A DNA stretch of 59,645 nt, taken from positions 1-59,645 of the forward strand of contig CAKTKC010000019.1 of NCBI GenBank assembly GCA_934569225.1, given 5' to 3'. The notes beneath the pieces were generated by a model that ran no database searches, was not told where the DNA came from, and saw only the letters and a list, made by a program, of their open reading frames with translations. The DNA comes from an uncultured Oscillospiraceae bacterium (lineage in GTDB: Bacteria; Bacillota; Clostridia; Oscillospirales; Oscillospiraceae). Shown piece after piece: positions 42,800 to 51,899 of the stretch (position 1 is the first letter of the stretch; every line of letters begins with the position of its first letter). A program made the translations under genes and the position numbers.

Positions 42800-42862
42800 T
42801 TTTACGTGGCAGCCGCCTGCACGGCTGCCCCGTTTTCGCCGCCGGAATACGCACGGTTTCGA

Positions 42863-42894
42863 CCTCCCGGGCATAGATTGTGCCGGGAGGTTTT
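42863..42894 (+). terminator. terminator whose right arm is the next gene's Shine-Dalgarno
   Basis: CCTCCCGG/CCGGGAGG stem followed by TTTT. The right arm GGGAGG is also the only RBS for the DUF3343 gene starting 10 bases later, so the fold would both end transcription and hide the ribosome site. Confidence 0.6.
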
Positions 42895-42899
42895 GCGTT

Positions 42900-43154
42900 A
42901 TGAGAATCTTTATCATCACGTTCCGCTCGGTGACCTTCGCCCAGCGGGGCGAGCGGCTGCTGAACCGGAACAATTACCGGTGCGTCCTCCAGCGGACGCC
43001 CAAGTGGATGGAGCAGCAGGGCTGCGGCTACAGTCTGCGGATCAAAACGGAGGATATCATCCCGGCGGTGGAGCTTCTGCGGGAGAACGGCGTCCCCCTG
43101 CGCAAAATTTATGCCCAGCGCCCGGACGGAAATCTGGAGGAGCTGACGGTATGA
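42900..43154 (+). CDS. DUF3343 protein, putative Se/S carrier
   Basis: 84 residues: MRIFIITFRSVTFAQRGERL followed by LNRNNYRCVLQRTPKWMEQQ, GCGYSLRIKTEDI and ENGVPLRKIY. This matches DUF3343, described as a putative sulfur/selenium carrier and often found near SelD/YedF or cysteine-desulfurase-like genes. The Cys in QQGCGYSLRI is the family's likely carrier residue. The stop overlaps the aminotransferase start (ATGA). The ATG at 42,900 is preceded by GGGAGG. Confidence 0.82.
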   Translation: MRIFIITFRSVTFAQRGERLLNRNNYRCVLQRTPKWMEQQGCGYSLRIKTEDIIPAVELLRENGVPLRKIYAQRPDGNLEELTV

Positions 43155-44254
43155 TCTATCTGGACAACGGCGCCACCTCCTTCCGCAAGCCGCCGGGGGT
43201 GTACCGGGCAGTGGAGCGGGCGATGTACACCTGCGCAAATCCGGGGCGGGGCGGATATCCTGCGGCAATGGAAGCGTCGGAGACGGTGTACGCCTGCCGG
43301 GAAGCCGCCGGAGCGCTGTTTCACTGCCGGCCGGAGCAGGTCGCGCTGACCACCAGCTGCACCCACGGGCTGAACATCGCCATCCGCTCCGTCGTGAAGC
43401 CCGGGGGACGGGTGATCGTGTCCGGGTTTGAGCATAACGCCGTGACCCGCCCCCTTCATGCACTGGGGGCGGATATCCGGGTGGCGGGGCGGCGGCTGTT
43501 TGACTGGGAGGACACCCTTTCCCGCTTCGGGCGGGAGCTGAAGCAGGGGGCGGACGCGGCGGTATTTACCCACGTTTCCAACGTGTTCGGCTATATTCTG
43601 CCGGTGGAGCAGCTGGCGGAGATGTGCCGGAAATGGCGGGTGCCGTTCATCATCGACGCCGCCCAGTCCGCCGGGGCGCTGCCCGTGGATCTTCATGCAC
43701 TGGGGGCGGATTTTATCGCCATGCCGGGGCATAAGGGGCTGTTGGGGCCTCAGGGGACGGGGCTTCTGCTCTGCAGCGGCGACGGAAATCCCCTGCTGTT
43801 CGGGGGGACGGGCAGCGACTCCGTCAATCAGGCCATGCCGGATTATCTGCCTGACCGCCTGGAAGCGGGAACCCTGAACGTGCCCGGCTACGCGGGACTG
43901 ACGGAGGGACTGCGGTTTGTCCGTCGTACAGGTGCGGAGAACATTTTCCGCCGGGAGCACCGGCAGCTGGAGCGGTGCGTCGAGGGTTTACAGAAATTGG
44001 GGATGGAGGTATTCGCCGGGGCGCATCAGGCATCGACGGTGTCCTTCCGGCCGGAAATGGACTGCGAGGAAGCGGCGGCGTTTCTGGCGAAGCAGGGGAT
44101 TGCGGTTCGTGCCGGGCTGCACTGTGCTCCCTTTGCCCACGAAAGCGCGGGAACGTTGGAATCGGGGACGGTGCGGGTCAGCTTCGGCCACGACGCATCC
44201 GACGCACAAACCGACGCGTTTCTCCGAGCGGTATCCAAACTTCCCATAGGATAG
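43151..44254 (+). CDS. class V aminotransferase, cysteine-desulfurase-like
   Basis: 367 residues: MIYLDNGATSFRKPPGVYRA at the start, TSCTHGLNIAIRS near 77, ISGFEHNAVTRPL-type SGFEHNAVTRPLHAL near 98, FTHVSNVFGYILPVEQLAEM near 140, the PLP lysine in FIAMPGHKGLLGPQGTGLLL near 196, and a late Cys in RAGLHCAPFAHESAGT near 327 at the place of the desulfurase persulfide Cys. It belongs to the branch that accompanies DUF3343. It would release sulfur or selenium from cysteine/selenocysteine and hand it to the preceding protein (inference). Confidence 0.88.
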   Translation: MIYLDNGATSFRKPPGVYRAVERAMYTCANPGRGGYPAAMEASETVYACREAAGALFHCRPEQVALTTSCTHGLNIAIRSVVKPGGRVIVSGFEHNAVTRPLHALGADIRVAGRRLFDWEDTLSRFGRELKQGADAAVFTHVSNVFGYILPVEQLAEMCRKWRVPFIIDAAQSAGALPVDLHALGADFIAMPGHKGLLGPQGTGLLLCSGDGNPLLFGGTGSDSVNQAMPDYLPDRLEAGTLNVPGYAGLTEGLRFVRRTGAENIFRREHRQLERCVEGLQKLGMEVFAGAHQASTVSFRPEMDCEEAAAFLAKQGIAVRAGLHCAPFAHESAGTLESGTVRVSFGHDASDAQTDAFLRAVSKLPIG

Positions 44255-44279
44255 TCGCAATTTTTTTACAGATTGGCTA

Positions 44280-44308
44280 TTGCCATCAGCGCCGGTATTC
44301 GCTATAAT
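44280..44308 (+). promoter_or_regulatory. promoter of the cdaA operon
   Basis: TTGCCA and TATAAT with a 17-base spacer; predicted start near 44,315. Confidence 0.75.
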
Positions 44309-44384
44309 AGACAAGATAATAGCTAATTTACGATAGCGGAGTATGCGCTATACAAAAGTTGACATAAAAGGGGTAAGAACGTTT

Positions 44385-45260
44385 ATGGAGAGCATTCAGA
44401 ATTTGCTGTATCAGATACAGCGGATGCAGTGGTCAGACTATCTGGATATCGCCGTAGTCGCGTTTCTGATATATAAAATTCTGCCGCTCATCAAGACGCC
44501 CAGTACCACCCGGATTGCCAAGGCCGTGGTCGCGGTGCTGATCGTCGCGTGGCTAACCGACGTGTGGAAGCTGTACACGGTGGCCTTTATCATGAAACAG
44601 TTTCTGTCCGTCGGACTGCTGGCTCTGGTGATTCTGTTCCAGCCGGAGCTGCGGCGGATGCTGGATCACTTAGGCAGCGTGAAGCTGACCAGCCTGTTCG
44701 GCGTCAGCAAGCCCGTACAGCAGGAGATGGATGCGGTCATCACCCAGACCGTCCGCGCCTGTGAGGCCATGGGTCGGGAAAAGGTGGGCGCGCTGATCGT
44801 CTTTGCCCGGGAGCAGCGGCTGGAGGAATACTTCAAGACCGGCACCCAGATCGACGGTCAGGTTTCTGAGCAGCTGATCAGGAATATTTTCTTCAAGAAT
44901 TCCCCCCTCCACGACGGCGCAATGATCATCCGGGACGGCCGGGTCGCCGCCGCTGGATGTGTGCTGCCCCTGTCCGACAGCAACCGTCTCAGCTCGGACT
45001 TGGGCACCCGGCACCGCGCCGGCGTGGGCATGAGCGAGGCTTCCGACGCGGTGGTGGTGATCGTCTCTGAGGAGACCGGCACCATTTCCGTGGCGGTGGG
45101 CGGAATGCTCAAGCGGCACCTTGCACCCCAGACGCTGGACAAGCTGCTGCACAATGAACTGTGTCCTGCCAGTAATGGGGACGAGAAGCAGGACTTGAGT
45201 CTGCGGCTGAAGCAGAAGCTGCAGCCCCGCAGAAAGGAGACGGACGACAATGAAAAATAG
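44385..45260 (+). CDS. cdaA: diadenylate cyclase CdaA (DacA), c-di-AMP synthase
   Basis: 291 residues: three N-terminal membrane helices (about 15-35, 42-62, 68-88), then a DAC domain with the DGA motif (FFKNSPLHDGAMIIRDGRVA near 170) and the RHR motif (LSSDLGTRHRAGVGMSEASD near 202). It makes c-di-AMP from two ATP at the membrane. The start MESIQNLLYQ was preferred over an ATG 14 codons upstream because the latter has GGAG only one base away; both are in frame. cdaR overlaps its end by 11 bases; glmM, often third, is absent. Confidence 0.94.
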   Translation: MESIQNLLYQIQRMQWSDYLDIAVVAFLIYKILPLIKTPSTTRIAKAVVAVLIVAWLTDVWKLYTVAFIMKQFLSVGLLALVILFQPELRRMLDHLGSVKLTSLFGVSKPVQQEMDAVITQTVRACEAMGREKVGALIVFAREQRLEEYFKTGTQIDGQVSEQLIRNIFFKNSPLHDGAMIIRDGRVAAAGCVLPLSDSNRLSSDLGTRHRAGVGMSEASDAVVVIVSEETGTISVAVGGMLKRHLAPQTLDKLLHNELCPASNGDEKQDLSLRLKQKLQPRRKETDDNEK

Positions 45261-46473
45261 ATTTGGCTCCATTCTGCTGTCCATCGTCATTGCCTTTGGC
45301 CTCTGGCTGTACGTCATCACCTATGTCAGCCCCAATTCCGAGGAGACCTACTATAATATCCCGGTGGTTCTGGAAGGGGAGAGCGTTCTGAACGAGCGGG
45401 GGCTGATGTGTACCTCCACATCTTCCTCCACGGTGTCGTTACAGCTGGCGGGTGCCAGAAGCGATCTGATCAAGGTCAATCAGAGCAATATTACGGTCAA
45501 GGCCAACCTGTCCGCGATCACCGAGCCGGGACAGAAGATCAATCTGCGCTATACCATTTCCTACCCCGGCAACGTGGCGCAGAATGCCCTCGAGACGCTG
45601 TCCCAGAGCGACTTTTATGTAGATGTGGAATACCGCCGGGTGAAGGATGTGCCGGTGGTGGTGCAGTATGACGGCACCCGGTCGGAGGATTATCTGTACG
45701 ACACGGAAAACGTCCAGCTGGACAATTCCACGGTGAATATCATCGGCCCCGCCTCCGTCGCCGACAAAATCCAGCAGGCGGTGATCGAGGTGGACCTGAC
45801 GGATCAGGTGGAATCTCTCAGCGAAAGCTACCGCTACACCCTCTGTGACGCGGAGGGCAACCCTGTGGACGCGGCGGAGATCACCACGGATGTGGAAGAA
45901 ATCCATCTGGATATGAAGATCCAGAGAATCAAGGAGCTGCAGCTGGTTGCCCAGGTCACCTACGGCGGCGGCGCCACGGAAGAAAATACCACCATAACGG
46001 TCAACCCCGCTTCCATCCGGGTCACGGGCAGCGACGCCGCGCTGGCAGAGCTGGGCGACAGCTACACCCTTGCCGAGATCGATCTGCGGGCGGTGGAAAA
46101 GTCCCAGAATATGCTTTACACCATCAACCTGCCCGACGGCATCACCAATCAGACTGGCGTGAACGAGGCCACGGTGAGCATTCAGTTCTCCGGCCTGAGT
46201 ACCAGAGAATATACCGTAGACAATTTTGAGGCCATCAACGTGCCGGAGGGCATGGAGGTGGAGATCATCAACGCCAGCCTGACGGTGCGGGTGCGGGGCG
46301 CGGCCGGACAGATCAGCCAGCTGACGGGAGACGACATCAAGGTCGTGGTGGACTTCTCCAACGCCGTGGCGGGAACGGCCACCTATAAGGCGTCCATCAC
46401 CTTCGGCGAAGAATTCACGGCGGTGGGCGCGGTGATGGGGCCGTACTCCGTATCAGCCACGGTAAAGGGGTGA
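45250..46473 (+). CDS. cdaR: CdaR/YbbR-domain regulator of CdaA
   Basis: 407 residues: an N-terminal membrane helix (ILLSIVIAFGLWLYVITYVS, about 7-26) and an extracytoplasmic part of four YbbR repeats (about 35-120, 125-215, 220-310, 315-405) with recurring IPV, INIIGP/VRVRGA and VDLTD/VDFSN elements. It binds CdaA at the membrane and tunes cyclase activity. Confidence 0.92.
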   Translation: MKNRFGSILLSIVIAFGLWLYVITYVSPNSEETYYNIPVVLEGESVLNERGLMCTSTSSSTVSLQLAGARSDLIKVNQSNITVKANLSAITEPGQKINLRYTISYPGNVAQNALETLSQSDFYVDVEYRRVKDVPVVVQYDGTRSEDYLYDTENVQLDNSTVNIIGPASVADKIQQAVIEVDLTDQVESLSESYRYTLCDAEGNPVDAAEITTDVEEIHLDMKIQRIKELQLVAQVTYGGGATEENTTITVNPASIRVTGSDAALAELGDSYTLAEIDLRAVEKSQNMLYTINLPDGITNQTGVNEATVSIQFSGLSTREYTVDNFEAINVPEGMEVEIINASLTVRVRGAAGQISQLTGDDIKVVVDFSNAVAGTATYKASITFGEEFTAVGAVMGPYSVSATVKG

Positions 46474-46477
46474 CGGC

Positions 46478-46888
46478 ATGGAACAGCTCGTCCGGGTGAA
46501 GGAAACCTATGACGACGGCACGGCGCTGGTATTCCGTATCCGGGAAAGCGCCTGCTCCGGCGACTGCCACAAATGCTCCGGCTGCGGCGCGGCGAAGGAA
46601 ACGGTGACGTTTACGGCGAAGAACCCCATCGGCGCCCGCCGGGGGGAGCTGGTAAAGGTGGAGTCCCAGACCGCCCCGGTGCTGAAGGCGGCGGTGGTAC
46701 TGTATGTTGTGCCGCTGGTGCTGTTCTTCCTGGGGTACTATCTGGGCTTCCGGCTGGGGGACTTCGGTGCGCTGGCCGGGGGACTTGGATTCGTGCTTGG
46801 CATCATTCTGGTGCTGGTTTACGACCGCAAAGTGGTTAGGAAAGCCAATATTGACTATACGATCACAGCTTTCGCAAGGAAAACGTGA
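46478..46888 (+). CDS. RseC/MucC-like (SoxR-reducing system) membrane protein
   Basis: 136 residues. A Cys-rich N-terminal motif CSGDCHKCSGCG (about 26-37) could bind a metal or Fe-S cluster. Two membrane helices follow (AAVVLYVVPLVLFFLGYYLG near 72 and LAGGLGFVLGIILVLVY near 100). This is the RseC family layout. In Clostridia such proteins are found near redox complexes or, as here, in the cdaA region; the exact role is unknown. Confidence 0.82.
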   Translation: MEQLVRVKETYDDGTALVFRIRESACSGDCHKCSGCGAAKETVTFTAKNPIGARRGELVKVESQTAPVLKAAVVLYVVPLVLFFLGYYLGFRLGDFGALAGGLGFVLGIILVLVYDRKVVRKANIDYTITAFARKT

Positions 46889-46912
46889 GGAAAACCATGA
46901 AAAAAGGGGATA

Positions 46913-47797
46913 ATGAGTTTGGTTAAGAGTATGACCGGCTACGGCCGCGCCGTAGAGACCGTGAACGGAAGAGAATTTACGGTGGAGCTGCGCTCCGTCA
47001 ACAACCGCTATCTGGACTGCACCGTGAAGCTGCCCCGCAGCCTGTCCTTCGGAGAGGATGCGGTGAAGCAGGCCGTGAAGAATACCATTTCCCGGGGAAA
47101 GGTGGACGTGTTCCTGTCCGTCCGCTCCGAGGGTGCCGCCGACGTAAAGGTCACCCTGAATGAATCCATGGTGGCGGGGTATCTTGCCGCCATGAAGCAG
47201 ATGGCGGAAAATTTCGACGTGAAAGAGGACATCAGCGTGTCGCTTCTGTCCCGGATGCCGGATGCGTTCACCGTGGAGAAGCCGGAGGTGGACGAGCAGC
47301 AGCTGCTGGACGATCTGCTGAGCGTTGTGAATAAGGCTTTGGCAGGCTTCGACGCCATGCGCACCACGGAGGGCAAGGCGCTGGAGAACGATCTGCGCAG
47401 CCGGGGAGAGACGATCCTGTCGTTGGTCAGTCAGGTGGAAGCGGGCGGCGCCCAGACTGTGCTGGACTATCGCACCCGTCTGGAAAATAAGATCAAAGAG
47501 GTTCTGGCCAACACTGCTATTGACGAAAGCCGCATCCTGACGGAGGCTGCCATTTTCGCCGACAAGGTGGCGGTGGACGAGGAGACCGTCCGCTTAAGAA
47601 GTCACTTAGAGCAGATGAACAACATGCTCACCACCGGCGGTGCCATCGGACGGAAGCTGGACTTCCTGCTGCAGGAAATGAACCGGGAGGCCAACACCAT
47701 CGGCTCCAAATGCACAGATGTGCGTCTGGCACGGGTCGTGGTGGAGATCAAGGCCGAGCTGGAAAAAATCCGGGAGCAGACCCAGAACATTGAGTAA
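46913..47797 (+). CDS. yicC: YicC-family endoribonuclease
   Basis: 294 residues with the family start SMTGYGRAVETVNGREFTVE, LRSVNNRYLDCTVKLPR, and the C-terminal DUF1732 block LDFLLQEMNREANTIGSKC to ELEKIREQTQNIE. YicC proteins are RNases that act on specific RNAs. Standard first gene of the yicC-remA-gmk-rpoZ run. Confidence 0.94.
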   Translation: MSLVKSMTGYGRAVETVNGREFTVELRSVNNRYLDCTVKLPRSLSFGEDAVKQAVKNTISRGKVDVFLSVRSEGAADVKVTLNESMVAGYLAAMKQMAENFDVKEDISVSLLSRMPDAFTVEKPEVDEQQLLDDLLSVVNKALAGFDAMRTTEGKALENDLRSRGETILSLVSQVEAGGAQTVLDYRTRLENKIKEVLANTAIDESRILTEAAIFADKVAVDEETVRLRSHLEQMNNMLTTGGAIGRKLDFLLQEMNREANTIGSKCTDVRLARVVVEIKAELEKIREQTQNIE

Positions 47798-47806
47798 GGA
47801 GCGGCT

Positions 47807-48067
47807 ATGAAGCTTGTGAACATCGGTTTCGGCAGCATGGTCGCCGCGGGGCGGGTGCTTGCCATTGTCGCGCCGGACTCCGCGCCCATCAAGCGGGTGA
47901 TTCAGGAGGCGCGGGATCGGGGAATGCTCATTGACGCATCCTACGGGCGCAAGACGAAGGCCGTGCTTCTGATGGACACCGACCACGTGATCCTCTCCGG
48001 CATCCCCACCGAGACGCTTTACGCCCGGTGGATGGATAAGCCCGAGGAAGAGATAGAGGAGGCTTAA
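47807..48067 (+). CDS. remA: RemA/DUF370 DNA-binding regulator
   Basis: 86 residues: [40 protein letters not shown] and [20 protein letters not shown], the compact RemA signature. In Bacillus RemA controls biofilm-matrix and osmoprotection genes; the target in Clostridia is unknown. Nine bases after yicC. Confidence 0.94.
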   Translation: MKLVNIGFGSMVAAGRVLAIVAPDSAPIKRVIQEARDRGMLIDASYGRKTKAVLLMDTDHVILSGIPTETLYARWMDKPEEEIEEA

Positions 48068-48069
48068 CC

Positions 48070-48627
48070 GTGAGCAAGGGAAAAATGTTTGTGATCTCCG
48101 GCGCTTCCGGCGTGGGAAAGAGCACCGTTCTGAAGCAGGTGATGGACGGCCGGGACGATCTGAAATTCTCCGTCTCCGCCACCACCCGCCCGCCCCGACC
48201 CGGTGAAGTGGATGGGGTACACTACTACTTCGTGACCAGGGAGCGCTTCGAGGAAATGATCCGGGAGAATGCGTTCCTGGAATACGACGCCCACCAGGGT
48301 AATTTATACGGCACCCCCCGCGCCCAGGCGGAGGAAAAAATGGAGCAGGGACTGCTGCTTCTGGACATCGAGCCTATGGGCGCAAAGCAGGTGAAGCAGT
48401 CTGCCCCCGACGCGGCTCTGATCTTCATCATGCCGCCGTCCCGGGAGGAGCTGGAGCGCCGTCTCCGCGGCCGGGGCGATACCTCGGAGGAACAGATCAG
48501 AATCCGTCTGGAACGGGCGTCCTGGGAAATGGAGCAGCGAAGCTGGTATGACTATACCGTGGTCAACGACGACGCGAAACGCTGTGCCGAAGAAATTCTG
48601 ACAATCATTGCCAATCTGGCTGACTGA
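48070..48627 (+). CDS. gmk: guanylate kinase
   Basis: 185 residues, converts GMP to GDP. Walker A SGASGVGKST near 11, SATTRPPRPGEVDGVHYYFV near 36, EYDAHQGNLYGTP near 70, and RLERASWEMEQ near 140. GTG start with AGAGGAGG 8 bases upstream. Confidence 0.96.
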   Translation: MSKGKMFVISGASGVGKSTVLKQVMDGRDDLKFSVSATTRPPRPGEVDGVHYYFVTRERFEEMIRENAFLEYDAHQGNLYGTPRAQAEEKMEQGLLLLDIEPMGAKQVKQSAPDAALIFIMPPSREELERRLRGRGDTSEEQIRIRLERASWEMEQRSWYDYTVVNDDAKRCAEEILTIIANLAD

Positions 48628-48662
48628 CATATTGTTACTTTATTTATTGGAGGAACGAAATT

Positions 48663-48869
48663 ATGCTATACCCCCCTGTTGCTGAACTGCTGAAGAAAGT
48701 GGACAGCCGTTATCTGCTGGTGAATCTGGTGGCGCACCGCGCCCGTCAGATAGCCGCCGAGGCCGAGGCCTTTCAGGAAGACCTGCCGGAAAAGCCCGTG
48801 ACAATGGCCATTGAGGAAGTGGCGGACGGCGAGCTTTCCGCCACCGTGAAGGAAGAGTATATGAAATGA
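48663..48869 (+). CDS. rpoZ: RNA polymerase omega subunit
   Basis: 68 residues: MLYPPVAELLKKVDSRYLLV, NLVAHRARQIAAEA, PVTMAIEEVADGEL. Helps assemble RNA polymerase. Perfect GGAGG upstream. Slightly short, as in many Clostridia. Located where rpoZ always follows gmk. Confidence 0.94.
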   Translation: MLYPPVAELLKKVDSRYLLVNLVAHRARQIAAEAEAFQEDLPEKPVTMAIEEVADGELSATVKEEYMK

Positions 48870-48928
48870 TGCTTTTCCGGGGGATGCGAACGCCCTCCGG
48901 AGAAGCAGCGGAAAGGATGGGGTGAGGG

Positions 48929-51373
48929 ATGATTGCGAAAATCGCGGTTTCCGCCGCGACCTATGCCATTGACAAGCCCTATTCCTACAAAATCCCCGAG
49001 GGAATGACCTTGCAGCCCGGCCAGCGGGTGCAGCTGCCCTTCGGCCGCGCAAACAAGCGCACCGAGGGCGTCGTCCTCACCGTGGAGACGGGCAGCGAGG
49101 AAAAGCTGAAAGCCGTGGAGCGGTGCCTGGATGAAGCGCCGATTCTGTCGGAGCATCAGCTGCGGCTGGCGGCATTTTTGCGGGAGCGGTATTTCTGCAC
49201 CTTCTATGAGTGCCTCCGGGTCATGCTCCCGGCGGGACTGTGGTTTCAGGCGCGGGAACGGATTTCCCTCACCGGCGACCGTTCCTGGAAGGAAAAGGCC
49301 ATCCGCAAGGATGGCGCGGCAGAGGTGCTTGCGCTGCTGGAAAATTTGGGCGGTCAGGCGGAAGAATCCGCTCTGCGAGCCCTGATTCCCGACGAGGAAA
49401 CCCTTTCCGGCGTGATCGCCTATCTCGCGCGGAAGAAGTGGATATCCGCCGAAACGGAATATCTGCGCCGTACCAATGACAAGACGGAAAAAATCGCCGC
49501 TCTGGCGGTTTCCGCCGAGGAAGCCATGGAGTACGCTTCCCACCGCCCCAAATCCGCTGCCATGCAGAAAAATGTGCTGGAGCTGATGTGCGGCGTTGGC
49601 AGCGTGTCCGTGAAGGAGCTTTGTTATTTTACCGGCGCTTCCACCGCGACGGTGAACCGGCTGGAAAAGCTGGGATACCTGACGCTGACCGAGCGGCCGG
49701 TGCTTCGCTGCCGGGAAATCCGTCCGGCAAAGCTAAATGGGCCGCTGGTGCTCAGCCCCGACCAGCAGCGCTGCTATGACGGACTTGCCCGGCAAATGAC
49801 GCAGGAAAATCCGGGCGTCGCGCTTCTTCGGGGTGTGACCGGCTCGGGAAAGACGTCCGTCTATATCAAACTTATCCAAACCTGTCTGGAAACGGGCAGA
49901 AGCGCCCTGCTTCTGGTGCCGGAAATCGCCCTGACGCCCCAGCTGCTGGGGCTGATGACGGCTTATTTTGGCGATCAGGTGGCGGTGCTGCACAGCAGCC
50001 TTGGGGCGGGGGAACGGTACGACCAGTGGAAGCGCGTCCGAAGCGGCGACGCGAAAGTGGTCGTGGGAACCCGCTCGGCGGTGTTTGCCCCCTGCACTCC
50101 CGGCCTGATCATTCTGGACGAGGAACAGGAGCATTCCTATAAATCCGAAAATTCCCCCCGCTACAGCGCCAAAGAGGTCGCCATCTGGCGGGGGGCGAAG
50201 GAAGGCGCGCTGGTGCTGCTCGGCTCCGCGACGCCTTCTGTGGAGAGCATGTACCGGGCGAAGACCGGCGCTTACCGCCTGTATACCATGGCGGAACGCT
50301 ACGGCGGGCGAAAGCTGCCCACCGTGGACATTGTGGACATGCGGGAGGAGCTGAAGCTGGGAAACGACCTTTCCCTGAGCATCCCCCTGCGGGAAGCGCT
50401 GTCCGACAACCGGGACGGGGGGAAGCAGACAATTTTGCTTCTCAACCGCCGGGGAAACAGCCGGGCGCTGGTGTGCGTGGACTGCCGGAAAGCGCCGGAA
50501 TGTCCCCGGTGCAGCCTTCGCCTGACCTATCACAGCGCCAACAACCGGCTGATGTGCCACTACTGCGGCTTTTCCCAGCCGGTGCCGGAGCGCTGCCCGG
50601 CGTGCGGCGGCCCACTGAAAACCATCGGTACCGGCACCCAGAAGGTGCAGGAGGAGTTGGAATTCCTCTTTCCCGACATGGAGACCGACCGGATGGACGC
50701 CGACACGGTAAGCGCCGTGAATACACATGAAAAAATTCTGGAACACTTCCAAAAGGAAAACGTTCCCGTGCTTCTTGGCACCCAGATGGTTGCCAAAGGA
50801 CTGAATCTCCCCAACGTCACGCTGGTGGGCGTGCTGGACGCCGATCTGAGCCTGTACACCGGCGGGTATCTGGCGGGGGAGATCACCTTCAATATGCTCA
50901 CCCAGGTGGTGGGCAGAGCCGGCCGGGGGGACAGCCCCGGAAAGGCCATCATTCAGACGATGGTGCCCGACCATCAGGTCATCCGGTATGCGGCGGAGCA
51001 GGATTACGACGGATTTTACGATCTGGAGATCCAGCTGCGCCGGGTGCAGAATGCGCCGCCCTTCGGCGATCTCGCCGCCGTGGTGGTGACGGGACGGGAG
51101 GAAACGGCGGTGCTTCGTGGCGCGGCGAAATTCCGGGACAGCCTGGTCGCGTGTCTGCGGCAGGAAAGCTACCGGGAGGAACGCTGCACGGTGCTGGGGC
51201 CTGCACCCTGCGCCGTGCCGAAGGTCAACTACCATTTCCGCTACCAGCTGACCCTGCGCTGCCGCCTGACACGGACGATGCGCCAGCTGCTTTCCTATCT
51301 TCTCCGGGAATTCGGAAAGGACAAGGCAAACCGGGGCGTCAGCGCCTACATCGATGTGAACGGATTCGACTGA
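48929..51373 (+). CDS. priA: primosomal replication-restart helicase PriA
   Basis: 814 residues. The N-terminal 3'-DNA-binding domain begins AKIAVSAATYAIDKPYSYKI. Walker A GVTGSGKTSVYIKL lies near 305, the DEAH-box variant ILDEEQEHSYKSENSPRYS near 395, and zinc-binding Cys pairs in CVDCRKAPECPRC...CHYCG...CPACGG near 510-555. Helicase motif LGTQMVAKGLNLPNVTLVGV is near 615. It reloads the replisome at stalled forks. coaBC, often between rpoZ and priA, is missing here. Confidence 0.96.
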   Translation: MIAKIAVSAATYAIDKPYSYKIPEGMTLQPGQRVQLPFGRANKRTEGVVLTVETGSEEKLKAVERCLDEAPILSEHQLRLAAFLRERYFCTFYECLRVMLPAGLWFQARERISLTGDRSWKEKAIRKDGAAEVLALLENLGGQAEESALRALIPDEETLSGVIAYLARKKWISAETEYLRRTNDKTEKIAALAVSAEEAMEYASHRPKSAAMQKNVLELMCGVGSVSVKELCYFTGASTATVNRLEKLGYLTLTERPVLRCREIRPAKLNGPLVLSPDQQRCYDGLARQMTQENPGVALLRGVTGSGKTSVYIKLIQTCLETGRSALLLVPEIALTPQLLGLMTAYFGDQVAVLHSSLGAGERYDQWKRVRSGDAKVVVGTRSAVFAPCTPGLIILDEEQEHSYKSENSPRYSAKEVAIWRGAKEGALVLLGSATPSVESMYRAKTGAYRLYTMAERYGGRKLPTVDIVDMREELKLGNDLSLSIPLREALSDNRDGGKQTILLLNRRGNSRALVCVDCRKAPECPRCSLRLTYHSANNRLMCHYCGFSQPVPERCPACGGPLKTIGTGTQKVQEELEFLFPDMETDRMDADTVSAVNTHEKILEHFQKENVPVLLGTQMVAKGLNLPNVTLVGVLDADLSLYTGGYLAGEITFNMLTQVVGRAGRGDSPGKAIIQTMVPDHQVIRYAAEQDYDGFYDLEIQLRRVQNAPPFGDLAAVVVTGREETAVLRGAAKFRDSLVACLRQESYREERCTVLGPAPCAVPKVNYHFRYQLTLRCRLTRTMRQLLSYLLREFGKDKANRGVSAYIDVNGFD

Positions 51374-51412
51374 CCGGCAAGCCGTTTACCATAAGAGAAA
51401 CGAGGTAAAATC

Positions 51413-51886
51413 ATGGGACTGCGCAAAATTCTGACATACAAAGACCCGGCGCTGCACAAGGTATGCCGTCCGGTGGAGAAATTCGACTGGCGGCTGCACA
51501 AACTGCTGAACGACATGACCGATACCCTGGCCGAAGCCAACGGCGTGGGACTGGCCGCCCCCCAGGTGGGCATTCTGCGCCGGGTAGTGATCGTGGACAC
51601 CGGCGAGGAAATCCTGGAGTTGGTGAATCCGGAGCTGGTGGAGACCAGCGGCGAGCAGTGCGGCGCGGAGGGGTGCCTCAGCGTTCCGGGGAAGTACGGC
51701 CTGGTGAAGCGCCCCAACTATGCCAAGGTTCGCGCCCAGGATCGGAACGGTGAATGGTTCGAAGCCGAGGGGGAAGAGCTGATCGCCCGGTGCTTCTGCC
51801 ATGAGCTGGATCACCTGGACGGCATCGTCTACACCGAGGTCATGGAGCGGTTCCTGACGGAAGAAGAACTGGAACGAGACGAATAA
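51413..51886 (+). CDS. def: peptide deformylase
   Basis: 157 residues; removes the formyl group from nascent proteins. All three motifs are intact: GVGLAAPQVG near 44, EGCLSVPG near 86 (metal Cys) and CHELDHLDG near 129 (metal His residues and catalytic Glu). Directly precedes fmt, the enzyme that adds the formyl group. Confidence 0.96.
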   Translation: MGLRKILTYKDPALHKVCRPVEKFDWRLHKLLNDMTDTLAEANGVGLAAPQVGILRRVVIVDTGEEILELVNPELVETSGEQCGAEGCLSVPGKYGLVKRPNYAKVRAQDRNGEWFEAEGEELIARCFCHELDHLDGIVYTEVMERFLTEEELERDE

Positions 51887-51899
51887 CGGAGGGATATCC

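Noticed and set aside
49733..51235. 500-codon minus-strand frame opposite priA
   Set aside because: Reverse shadow of priA with no family features.
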